In this document: positions 1 to 9,328 of the stretch, piece by piece
How positions within the stretch are numbered: position 1 is the stretch's first letter
How the letters are laid out: each line of letters starts with the position of its first letter
Origin: Elysia marginata
Taxonomy: Eukaryota > Mollusca > Gastropoda > Plakobranchidae
Direction: 5' to 3'
Length of the DNA stretch: 33,324 bases
Assembly: GCA_019649035.1 (NCBI GenBank)
Contig: BMAT01004252.1
Location: 7,306 to 40,629, forward strand
The notes under the pieces: model-generated
The model's database searches: none
The model's input: the letters and a program-made list of their open reading frames with translations, nothing else
Told to the model about the DNA's origin: nothing
Made by a program: the position numbers and the translations under genes

Positions 1-369
1 CTACTACTACTACTACTACTAAATCCACTGCTATGGCTACTAACTCTACTGTTATAGTTATTACACGCTTCTACTACAATGCTTCTAACACCTGGTAGAT
101 CGTGATAAATGTAAACTTTAACTGAACGAATCTCACACAGAGTTTAGAACTTATTGTATCAATAATTAGAAAAATTACCTAAGCAGCTGCTATTTTTTTC
201 TGTGACAGAGTTTGCCCAGATAATCTACACCAGTTATTGTCTAGGATATCGATGTACGATATATGTGAAAAAAATAAATATATATATACTATTAGAAGGA
301 TAATCGGATATTTAAACCTTTTTATCAGCCATAATTAATGTATGTTACGTATGAGGTAGGCCTACATAC
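1..369. other. Downstream flank or intron of gene A; no gene assigned
   Basis: The stretch begins with about 20 bases of (CTA)n and is AT-rich, with a TATA-rich run near 270-285. A weak possible terminal exon on the minus strand (acceptor CTGTCACAG near 203, then KKIAAA and a stop at 179-181) is in phase. It lacks a good pyrimidine tract, and no AATAAA follows within the window, so I do not call it. Confidence 0.5.
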
Positions 370-1550
370 CTGCGAGGCAATCATATCGTTCATTTTTGAA
401 GCATAATAGTCGCAATGGGCAGCACTTTCGCCCAACTCGTCAATAGCGTCGCAGAATGACCGAACCCTTGATTCGTAGCCAACGCTCTTGACAGCATCCA
501 GCCGCATCTGACAATAGTCTGGCCTTTTCATCTCTGTAAATAAACTTGGTCGTCCAGGAATAGAGGCCCTTAACTGAATAGATCGTCTCTTTTTTTGGTT
601 CTTTTGATTTGTGGATTTTGAGTTGTGCTCTTTTTCCGAGTTGACTATATCACCTACCTGTTCAGGCTTATCTTGATGCTTAGACCTAGCGGTTTCGGCT
701 TTATCTAAACAAGTTTTCAAGAAAGGGTCAGAGCTTTTCGATTGAGGGTCTGTATTCTGATCAAAGTGGGGATTCACAGGATTATCAGTGTGAGATGAAG
801 GCACCTCCGTGGCGGTTGTGGGTTTGTTAGTGGCAAGGAAAGTTGAGTGGCCGGGTCTAATTCTATTTCTCGGATTTCTGGGTCGAGCTGCTACTTCGGT
901 TATTTCCGTTGGAGCTGGGGCTTCGTGGATTTCCGGACTGTTAACGGCTAAATTGCATGTTTCATTTTCTTTTGTCGTTTCTTCCTTAGTTTCAACGTCA
1001 TATGGCAGGGAAGTCTCTTTGCTATCGAATACCTTGGAAGATTTTTGCTCTGCAAATGTCGACTGACCCGGTCTAATTTTATTTCTTGGATTTCTGATCG
1101 CTGTATTGTTTCCTATTGTAGATGTCCCAGCGTCCTCTGTTTTTATTTCTTTGCCACCTTTGTGCTTTTCTTCGCTTAATATGGTTGAACTGTTTCCGCC
1201 AGTCAGATAATTGATGGAGTCCTGACTTTCTGTTTCCCTCTTGGATTCTAAGGATTCAGAATTAGTTTCCTTGTTTGTACAATCTTCCTCAACAACACTG
1301 GGATCAATGGGTTTGGAAGAGGTCTCTGCAGTTGAACTTCGTGCGCGAATCGTTTGTGAAATCGAAGCTTGTTTTGCTACCGCCAAGTTTTGCTGAACTT
1401 TTTGTTTCGACTGGTCCATAACAGTTGCTTTTCTCTCTAGTTTTTGCTTGACGATGACCGGTTCCGTAGCACTCCTTATGTTTTGTTTTAATGAAGATGC
1501 CGAAAAAGTCTTCTTCTCTTTCCCTCTTTCACTTTTTACTTCGCTTTTGT
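370..1550 (-). CDS. Gene A third coding exon (large, repeat-bearing)
   Basis: The frame is open from the acceptor CCACAG|AC at 1550 to the donor TCGCAG|GTATGT at 370. The first two bases complete a His codon begun in the previous exon. The methionine at 1419 is therefore internal, not the start. The C-terminal end (SVGYESRVRSFCDAIDELGE...) returns to an amphipathic helical pattern. Confidence 0.75.
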
Positions 1551-1760
1551 CTGTGGTAATACATCAAAATATTGGAACAATTATTAAATATGTCTAGCCT
1601 ACACGAATAAAAAACGTTACCATAATGACAGACTCTAGCGTATGTGAAAATTGATTAAAACGGCAAGGGACAAAAGTAATATTCATATAAAAGAAAAAAC
1701 CCAAGAACAAAACTTAATTGTATAGAATAAATAGATAGGTGGATAGATAAATATATAGAC

Positions 1761-1802
<42 letters not shown>

Positions 1803-3926
1803 ATAGGTAATAAGATAGAAGAACGCATAGAATATGGAGGTAGAAAAGAACGGAGAGAACAGGAGAATGGCATGGCAACGAAATAATTTTAGGTTTACTT
1901 ATAGAGTAAATTTAATTTATTTGTTAGCCAAATTAGTTTTCTTTCTTATACCTTTTAGCTTACATTGATGGATAGCCAAATAATCTACTTGTTCATTTAA
2001 AATGTTAAAGAGTATTGAGTTGCACCTAGTTTTTAATTCTAATTCTAAACTTACGGTCCTGTTCAGTTTTTAGTTCAGCCGTGTAGGGTTGTTTTTCCAA
2101 CTTTGCAATAAAATCTGTTTTCCCATCGTCAAAGAGGTGGCTTTCACTATGCAGTCTTCGCATGCCTGCATCTCTCAGTTCTATTTCCTCTTCCTTGTCG
2201 CTCCACATGCGAGCATTGGTGATCTTCGAGCGGCGAAGTTTGCTTTGGAATCTTCGGAAAACTACCTGTATCCCACATAATTATTATCAGTTTACAAAAA
2301 TTTTACAATTATACATTGTTGATAAGGTCGTGTTGTTCTCCAATTCCAATGCCCTAGTTTGTTATTGTAGTTCTTTTTTGAATGTGCTTTAGTGTAAATA
2401 GCAACTAATGGGTTAGTTATTGTGTGCATACTGATTCCATAAGGTTTTTGAAAATAATTGGTGTCCAATAATAGCTGAACCGGCTACCTATGACAGTTAC
2501 AAGTAAATAGAGGAGAAGCGGCTGCCTTGTTTGAAATGCCCCGCGAGCTAATTGTACTCCATGTTCTTTATCTCCTCTTTCTTTTGAAGAGATACCTAGT
2601 AAAGACCAAAATACCAAGTACATATCAAAACTTCTTTAAAAATATAAAGAAAACATGAAAACTTTACGTAATATCACATAAAATAGACACTAGCGTTTAC
2701 ACTTTTTGCAGGAAGGCAAGAATCATTAAAGCTATGTAGTCCATTAGCATCTTGTTGGGGATTTTATTTATTCAGCTGACTTTAAAACTTATCTTAAACT
2801 GCAAAGAGAGCGATCTAAGAAAAGATCATTGTGTTGTTTTGTCCATGAAATGTGTATCTTCAAATGATCTTAAAAAACATTGTTTGACGTGAGTTCTTTG
2901 ATAAAAAATACATAACTAAGCAGTATACCTTAATAGCTTATCCAATGGCGATAACTTGCTATAGTGTAACTATTTTGTGTTTATTTCCCTTTGAAAACTC
3001 GGGCTACTTTTTTCGAGGAATCTAAAACTGGCCTATTAATTTAGAAGTTGTGGTCTTTTTTTTGGCAACAGATTTTTCTTTCAAACTTTTTTGCTTTTAA
3101 AGGTATTTTTATGTTCGGTAATTTTTTTTCTAATTTGAGACATCTGATTTTGAAATCACAGCGCATAACGTAAGCCTCTACAACTTGAGGTATTCGTGTT
3201 ATTTATAAAAATGACAGACTTCATTAAGATCATGTTTTTAAGGACTTGGCTATAAAACTATTTTGTTTTGCTGCATGACAACTGGAAAAAAGAATATTTC
3301 TACTTATTAATATATAAGTTAGCGTTCACTAACGTTGGGCAAATTAAGTGCTCTCAAAATGACATAAACGTCTTTCACAAACGTTTCTTAAAGACAGAAT
3401 GTAAAAGTTGTGTTGTTTGGCGTTTTCCTAAAATCCCCAAGTCTCAAATACAAAAGAATTCATTTCCCTCAATACCACAAGAAGCGGAGGCATGACTGTG
3501 GCTGTCTAATGATGTGGGAAGGATTGGTGAGAAAGAAATCCTGCGTTTGAATTACAACCAAAAAGACGTCGTTTCTTTTAAGCTCTGAGTGTCGATTCGC
3601 CTTCCAGTACTCTCTTCATCCTAATAAAAGCTGTTTTTCATAAACCCCCCCCCACCCCACCCCAAGTATCGACTTGTTATGTTAGGACAAAACGAACTAC
3701 TCTTCATTCTTACTGTGATAATTCTTTGTATATCTCGTACCTTCTGGTCTACTGTGATGCCGTGCACCAGAGCCTTCTCTGTGCGAGCAAGCGTCGTAAG
3801 TTGTCTTTCCAATAACATTGTTTCTTTCCAGTTAGCGTAGTGAACCGACGGGGATCTCTCAGAGTCCAGGGTCGGTCTCAGGTTGCTTGACCCTCCGGCT
3901 GGCCGTCCCGTGTTGGAACTTGGCAT
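370..3926 (-). CDS. Gene A: hydrophilic protein with charged helical N-terminus and repeated RNPRN-x-IRPG boxes (3' end not assigned)
   Basis: Three coding exons join in frame: 3741-3926, 2055-2265 and 370-1550 (62 codons; 70 codons plus 1 nt; 2 nt plus 393 codons), giving 526 residues so far. Introns are GTACGA...ATACAG (phase 0) and GTAAGT...CCACAG (phase 1). The last exon ends at a strong CAG|GTATGT donor, so the C-terminus lies further downstream, possibly outside the window. Residues about 30-110 are rich in Leu, Arg, Lys and Glu and look helical or coiled-coil (WKETMLLERQLTTLARTEKA; MWSDKEEEIELRDAGMRRL). The middle is Ser/Thr/Lys/Glu-rich and probably disordered. RNPRNKIRPGQSTF (about 285-298) and RNPRNRIRPGHSTF (about 357-370) are near-identical, with a weaker third copy near 457-470. 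No signal peptide or membrane segment is seen, so it is probably cytoplasmic or nuclear. I do not recognise the family; the N-terminus vaguely recalls small coiled-coil proteins such as CCDC190, which is a weak guess. Confidence 0.72.
1741..1803. repeat. (GATA)n microsatellite in gene A intron
   Basis: A nearly pure (AGAT)n run of about ten units lies between 1761 and 1800, with imperfect units before it. It sits in the 504-bp intron between exons 2055-2265 and 370-1550. Short Ile/Tyr/Leu/Ser reading frames across it are a by-product of the repeat. Confidence 0.95.
2055..2265 (-). CDS. Gene A second coding exon
   Basis: The acceptor is ATACAG|GTA and the donor GACC|GTAAGT. The exon adds 70 codons plus one base, starting VVFRRFQSKLRRSKITNARM and ending AELKTEQD. 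It is strongly charged and probably helical. Phase 0 in and phase 1 out match both neighbours. Confidence 0.72.
3498..3557 (+). mobile_element. Degenerate tRNA-derived SINE head
   Basis: The segment reads like a worn tRNA promoter: TGGCTGTCTAATGATGTGGG at 3498 resembles an A box, and GCGTTTGAATTAC at about 3544 resembles the B box GGTTCGAATCC. Their starts are about 46 bp apart, near the usual spacing. The stretch between them (GGATTGGTGAGAAAGAAATC) also looks tRNA-like. The 3' body of the element was not delimited. Confidence 0.4.
3644..3664 (-). other. G-rich tract with possible G-quadruplex
   Basis: Read on the minus strand this is TGGGG TGGGG TGGGGGGGGG, enough G runs with one-base loops for an intramolecular quadruplex. 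It lies in the transcribed sense of gene A, about 75 bp past the first coding exon's donor. Confidence 0.6.
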
Positions 3927-3943
3927 CTTTAGTTTTTATAAAG
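3741..3943 (-). CDS. Gene A first coding exon (17 nt of 5' UTR plus 62 codons)
   Basis: The ATG at 3926 begins MPSSNTGRPAGGSSNLRP. It is the first ATG after a very strong acceptor: a pyrimidine run ending in TTTTTCCTCACAG before 3943. An untranslated exon must therefore lie further upstream on the minus strand. The exon ends VHGITVDQK with AAG|GTACGA at 3741/3740, phase 0. Confidence 0.72.
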
Positions 3944-6900
3944 CTGTGAGGAAAAAGAGAGAGAGAAAAAAAAAAGAAATCCTGCTCCTTCCATTACCTG
4001 TTTTTAAGCCGATCAATTTTCTCAAAATGGTATTCTTTATGATTCGCATAGGGAATATTTAGTAGTAGTATATTAGGTATCATTGTTGTAACCATAAAAA
4101 CGTTGTCCTCATGTTTGTATTTCGTAGTTCCGAAATCTAGGGCTCTGAACTGATAACAGGTCAACGCTTTCGAATATGTTAGGAGTTTATGATTATGCTA
4201 TTATACTAAGCTTAAACTGAGTGACAGAAATAGCAAGAAACTTTTTGAATTTGTGCTTACATAAAGTTTCTACTTTAAACAGTTCATCCTAAATAATGCA
4301 GCTATTTTTAAGCAACATTCCATTGTGAGGTAGCATAATGACAGTGCAAACTCTTTCTCTACGCACGATCAAACTTAGGTATTTGAAAGCCGAAACTTAA
4401 GGTACACGGTAAATTTGTAAGCGATAAATCAGTTCATCGAAGCAAGACACTGGGTATTGCCATAGAAGCAGAGCAGTGAGCTACATTATGAATCGTTAAA
4501 AAATAGAAATCATGACATGAGTTGCCTTCCTTGTTACATTTGAAAGCGCCTTGTTAATTCTTAAAGTCTAGTTTATATTATAAATATGGGACTATGGACT
4601 ATTAAGAAGTTTAACATCCCCTAAGTAGCGCGGGACTAGCTTATACAGAGACAAAGAGTTCAGATAAAAGATTAAAACAAGACAGGACGAACAACGCTAG
4701 AAAGAGAGCCCTGGGCTTTTTTTCGGCGTTTTTATGATTAAATAGCTGCTCTTCAATACATTAACACATAAATTTAACACCTTGTAAAGATAGGATTTTT
4801 CCCAATTTATATTCCTATTATGATTGTTTTCTTCACACATATTTTTTGTGAAACGGAGAAAGCAATTCCAATACTGTTCCTAACAATTTTATGAATAAAT
4901 ATTTTTAGCCCGCTCTTTGATTCCCACCAGTAGGTTGGAATCGGGATCTAGGCGATCGATGGGCCTCTGGCTCAAGATGGTTTTTCCTTTTTTTTCCTTT
5001 ATGACCTTTCTTAATTATAATTTAAGAACCAAGTGGGGAAAAGTCTAAGAAAGATTAATTGCTAAAAACCACCGAAAAAAAAAACTTAAAAAATCATAAA
5101 AGAGTGAAGAGTGTCCAAAGAGTCAGCTAAAGCATTTCTAGCTATTGTAAAATTCGTCACCAGTTTGTGATAAACTTTGTTAAAGTAATTCAGGTGGGAA
5201 AAGGAAAAAAAAAACAAAATTAAATATTAAAAAAAAGCTTTTTACCGTGTTAAAATTTGTCATCACAACTAAGGAGCGAAATATTCACAACAGCATGGTA
5301 ATAGTTTCTTGTTCAACGGTAGATTTCAACTTTCTCTCTAACGGTAGGAAACTCCAATTTTTTATCTGATAATATAACCTGCAAACTTAAAGAAACTGAG
5401 GATAAAATTATTGTTTGAAACTAACTTTTGATGAATACTGAACTGATTAAAATTTGTTTTGGTTGATGCAGATAGATCAAAACTAGAAATCCGTTTGTTA
5501 AGTAAAACTTTAAAATCGATCGTCGAAAAAAAATTACCTGGACTTCAAAGAAGCTAGACCCAATAAGAGTGAGAATTTTTAGTTTGAGGTTACCTGCAAC
5601 CAAACAGCAAAATGATCTCAGAAGATGTAGACCTAACTACACACGGCACAGAATTATAGCAGGCGCCACGTGCTTTACATGTTGTACATATTCTAGTCAG
5701 AGTCATTTCAACAAAGTGCCTTTTATACCATAGTGATCCAGTAAATCATTGCATAAAAGTTGACTTTACATACGATCCTCATTTTTTTCTAACGAGCCTA
5801 ACAGAGGGCTCGTGTGCGTAAACTGGACTACCGACGATATAAACTGACCAATGGCTCTTTGATAAGGCTGCTGGCTTTGACGGCAGCAAAGTTGAAAATT
5901 AATTGCTGGTCCCAGGGTTTTGAGAGAGTAGCTTATCTATGAGAAGAATAGAGAAGGTTCACAAAGCAATGCTCCGTCATTCTAGCAAGTGTATAGATTC
6001 AATAGCGTAGACTGATTAGGGTTTCCGAGACCCTCCATGGACCAGGTAATGCGATTTAATGTGTCGTACAGTATCACAAGGCCGTTGAAAGGAATGCATT
6101 AGGAAGTTTTAGAAATAAAGACCTATATAATTATACTCGGTTCTTTTTACAATTGAATACCACATGTCTCACAACCAAAGCAAAAAAGTGAATTTTAGAT
6201 TTTATAATTTGAGATTGCGCATTTATCAATCTACGTATATAAGCCAAAGGAAGTTAGGATATATTTCCGCAACATTTAAATAATTTTTTTTTCCAAAATG
6301 TTAGGAAAATGCAACATGAGACCCGTTTAGACTAGTTGCGAGATAGATAATGTTCCAAGAAAAAGATATGATGGTAGTAGAATAGTTATTTGGATGACTA
6401 TCGTTACTGGTTTCCAAGGACTAATCATATTCTTCTTCATGCTAATGTTGCACTGGTTTAACATTATTGGGTATAGTTACAATAATCATGTCATATTGTC
6501 ATAGGAATTTGTTTTACGATACAGTTCAACCTTACAAGTATGCCATCTCTGATTTGGAAAAATTCAAATAAAAAAAAAAAATCAAGAAGACTTGTTGAAG
6601 CTCTCTCTTCTACAAAGCCCTATTACAACACAATTTTCTCACGCCTGAATATACGTTTTAAAGATAGTTAGGTCCCGGACATTTGTACATGGGCTTCAAC
6701 AATTAACTTGTTTCGAGAAAATAGGGGAGGCAGCCCTTGCGAAATGAAATGGCTGAAAGATGTTAAAGGGATAAATAAGGCTTTGATTGGAAATGCCCGC
6801 AATGTCTGCCTTCCGTAAGATTCGAAGCTTCAACTTCTAGTAGCGTCGGCACCCATCGCCTTGCCACTTGGAGAAACATAGCTTAAACCATGTTGCTACT

Positions 6901-7394
6901 ACGCACCTTATTCGAAGTAAAATTTCTGTCTATTTCATTATCAATACATTTGCTCAATTAACAAACCAATCGGTCAATTTTTCTATATATTTACCTATCT
7001 AGCTGGAAGTAAAGTTATTGTGTGAAGAGATGTTGGGAGACTGCAAGAACAGCTGTGTAACGGCAGAACATTCAAAATAGGTAGAATTTTGGGTTACACT
7101 TTACTCCTGTTTGTCTGAGGAGTTTTCTTAGCAGCACGAAACACTAGTGTAACGACGAAATTTAATTTAAATCTGGATCTTACATATATATTTCAATCTG
7201 TTTATCTCTGTCTACAGTGTATTACATTGCATGAAAATATATATCTTTCTACCAATCCTCAATCAATCTATTCATATACGTTAAGAGATCTGGATATATT
7301 TACACGTTGTGGTTGAACTAACGTGAATCTATATGTTTACAGCTGTTACTAAATTAATAAGTTGAGCACTTTCCTTCTTAATATAAAATCTAGA
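3944..7394. other. Intergenic or gene A 5' intron; no gene seen
   Basis: The sequence is AT-rich with frequent stops on both strands and many A/T homopolymers. The untranslated first exon and promoter of gene A are expected on the minus strand in this direction, but no clear TATA box plus donor was found. A tRNA-like SINE head lies at 6819-6866. Nothing else is supported. Confidence 0.55.
6819..6866 (-). mobile_element. tRNA-derived SINE head (minus strand)
   Basis: On the minus strand TGGCAAGGCGATGGG (6866-6852) fits an A box, and GCTTCGAATC (6828-6819) fits a B box, with starts 38 bp apart, close to tRNA spacing. The less AT-rich sequence past the B box, down to about 6720, may be the element's body. 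It cannot fold as an intact tRNA by eye, so a SINE relic is more likely than a tRNA gene. Confidence 0.4.
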
Positions 7395-7411
7395 CTCTCT
7401 TATCTATCTAA

Positions 7412-7492
<81 letters not shown>

Positions 7493-7493
7493 C

Positions 7494-7531
<38 letters not shown>

Positions 7532-7580
7532 TCATCTATCTATCTAATTATATACATATATATATATATATGTATATATC
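7395..7580. repeat. (TCTA)n microsatellite followed by (TA)n
   Basis: About 145 bp of (TCTA)n with a few single-base interruptions runs from about 7400 to 7546, followed by an alternating TA run to about 7579. Scattered TCTA units continue to about 7740. All frames read Tyr/Leu/Ser/Ile, so the open frames here are not genes. Confidence 0.95.
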
Positions 7581-8355
7581 TTCCTATTTATTCATATGTC
7601 TTTCTATCTATCTATTAATATCTATCTATCAAAAATATCTTTCTACTTGTCTTTATACTTACCTATTTGTTATCTACTGCCTATATCTAGACTATATGTC
7701 TATCTATCTGGCAGTATACCTATCTATCTATTTCATTCTTTTCTCCCGGCTGTTATCGCAATATTTCTATCTCCAACAAACTCATTCTTAAAATTGTATT
7801 AGTCACCTTTTTTTCTTTTTTCGTTTGTGCCCTTCTTCTCCGCCTTCGAACCTCCATCTTCATAACTTTATCTCGTTTTTCCCAAAGAGCTTTTCAATCG
7901 CATTGCATCTTTTTCTTTCTTTTCATATCTATATTTCTAACACGTGAAAAATTTCTAAGTGTCCTTTGTGTCATGCTCTTATCTTCGATGTTTTTTCTTT
8001 CTTTGCATTACATTTGTGTTACTTTCTCTTCTTGAATACAAATGATCATGTCTTTAAAAATCTTGTTGAATCTAAAAAGACGAGGTCCAAAATTTAATGA
8101 TTGTTTAAGCTTAGTCAAAATTGTGTTGTTTAACGAAATTCCTTCTGGGGTTCGGAAAAAAAATACACACACAAAAAAAGACTTCGACGACTCAATCTTT
8201 CTGCCAAGTATATAATGTATACATGTTTATTAAATTTGTCGTACCTGATTAAATATTCTATGAAATGGTGGAGACTTTTTACTAACTTAGAGAAGAGAGT
8301 ATTATTTTTGTTTTTCGGCTCTTTAAACATTCCTTTCGCTTTAACTTGTATGATG

Positions 8356-8374
8356 TTATCATCACCATCGTCAC

Positions 8375-8418
<44 letters not shown>

Positions 8419-8474
8419 ATATTGTCATCATCCTCATCATCGTCAGTATCATCATCATCCTCATCATCGTCAGT

Positions 8475-8563
<89 letters not shown>
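8356..8563. repeat. (TCA)n trinucleotide array with a duplicated interruption
   Basis: About 208 bp of (TCA)n. Near 8430-8480 an interrupted block (CATCCTCATCATCGTCAGTA) occurs twice in tandem, showing expansion of a variant unit. The minus strand reads as a poly-Asp run with Glu/Thr at the interruptions; the other frames read poly-Ser, poly-Met or poly-Ile. Confidence 0.95.
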
Positions 8564-9032
8564 TAGTGCTTCTCAAAAAATAAAGTTATCGTTCTCATAT
8601 TGCAAACATTTTCACAAACACGTTACATTGAATGTGATATGACTCAGCAATACCTTGTCTGAGAAGGATACTAATGATAAGCATTCAAAACCGAGAAATA
8701 TTAACACGGAACATGGTTTCGTGAGGCATAACATTTTATTACGAAATACAAATGTGAGACACCATAATTTGCAGCACACACGCCTGAATAACATCAACAG
8801 AAAAGCTAGTCGTAACGTCGTGAGCTCCCTTAAACTGCATTCGAAACTGTCAAAACTAGTTCGCGTAGACATTGTTACAAGTCAGAGAAGAAAAAAACAA
8901 CTAATGTTTGATTAACAGTGCTATGTGTTAGGTTAGGTGTATGGGTCAATCTGTGGTTCATACAGTTATGGATGCTTTGCTTTGAAATATTTATAAAAAT
9001 GTACATTGTGGCGCATTATAATACACTTATTT
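8564..9032. other. Short intergenic stretch downstream of gene B
   Basis: The part from 8640 to 8920 is less AT-rich than its surroundings and carries 86-codon frames on both strands. Neither has splice sites, a recognisable product or composition like genes A-C. No gene is called. Confidence 0.5.
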
Positions 9033-9328
9033 TTTTCAGTAAAGAGCTTTATTATAGATTATCCAAAAATAATTGATGACTGTTAAAAAGTAAACTTTGC
9101 CGTTCTCCTTTACATATTTATAAAGTAAATGCAGGAACTATACGTTTGGATACGTTCATAACCTTTTAGTCTAATTTATATTATGATGAGTATACAATAT
9201 TTTAGAAATGTTTTTATGTGCAGGAGATCTAAATATGTAATGTGATTTTAAATCTGTATTGCGAGATAAAAAAACCTACAAGGTAAATCAATAATGTTTG
9301 TATTATTCTTTCATAGTGAAAACAATCT
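9033..9328 (-). other. Gene B 3' UTR with poly(A) signal
   Basis: The first canonical AATAAA downstream of the stop on the minus strand is at 9053-9048, giving a 3' UTR of about 290-300 nt with cleavage expected near 9033. The end point is an estimate. An ATTAAA overlapping the stop codon is too close to be used. Confidence 0.5.
9048..9053 (-). terminator. Poly(A) signal AATAAA of gene B
   Basis: AATAAA on the minus strand, about 275 nt past the stop and followed by GCTCTTTACTG. It is the only perfect hexamer in the interval. Confidence 0.5.

Larger units (their letters stand above)
2266..3740 (-). other. Gene A intron of about 1.5 kb
   Basis: The intron is bounded by AAG|GTACGA and ATACAG|GTA. 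It is AT-rich with no supported exon inside. It holds a tRNA-like SINE relic near 3498-3557 on the opposite strand and a C-rich (G-rich on the transcribed sense) tract at 3644-3664. Confidence 0.65.

Noticed and set aside
179..203. Possible tiny last exon of gene A (KKIAAA then stop)
   Set aside because: In phase, but the acceptor lacks a pyrimidine tract and no poly(A) signal follows in the window.
4900..4980. B-box-like GGTTGGAATCGGG
   Set aside because: No A box at the right distance; too weak to call a SINE or tRNA.
7362..7802. Tyr/Leu/Ser/Ile-repeat open frames
   Set aside because: Produced by the (TCTA)n microsatellite; every frame reads as a simple repeat.
8130..8576. 148-codon minus-strand frame with a long Asp run
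   Set aside because: All six frames through the (TCA)n array are open. The non-repeat part has no signal peptide, splice sites or family resemblance.
8612..8915. 86-codon frames on both strands downstream of gene B
   Set aside because: Mutually overlapping, no splice sites or similarity to anything recognised.
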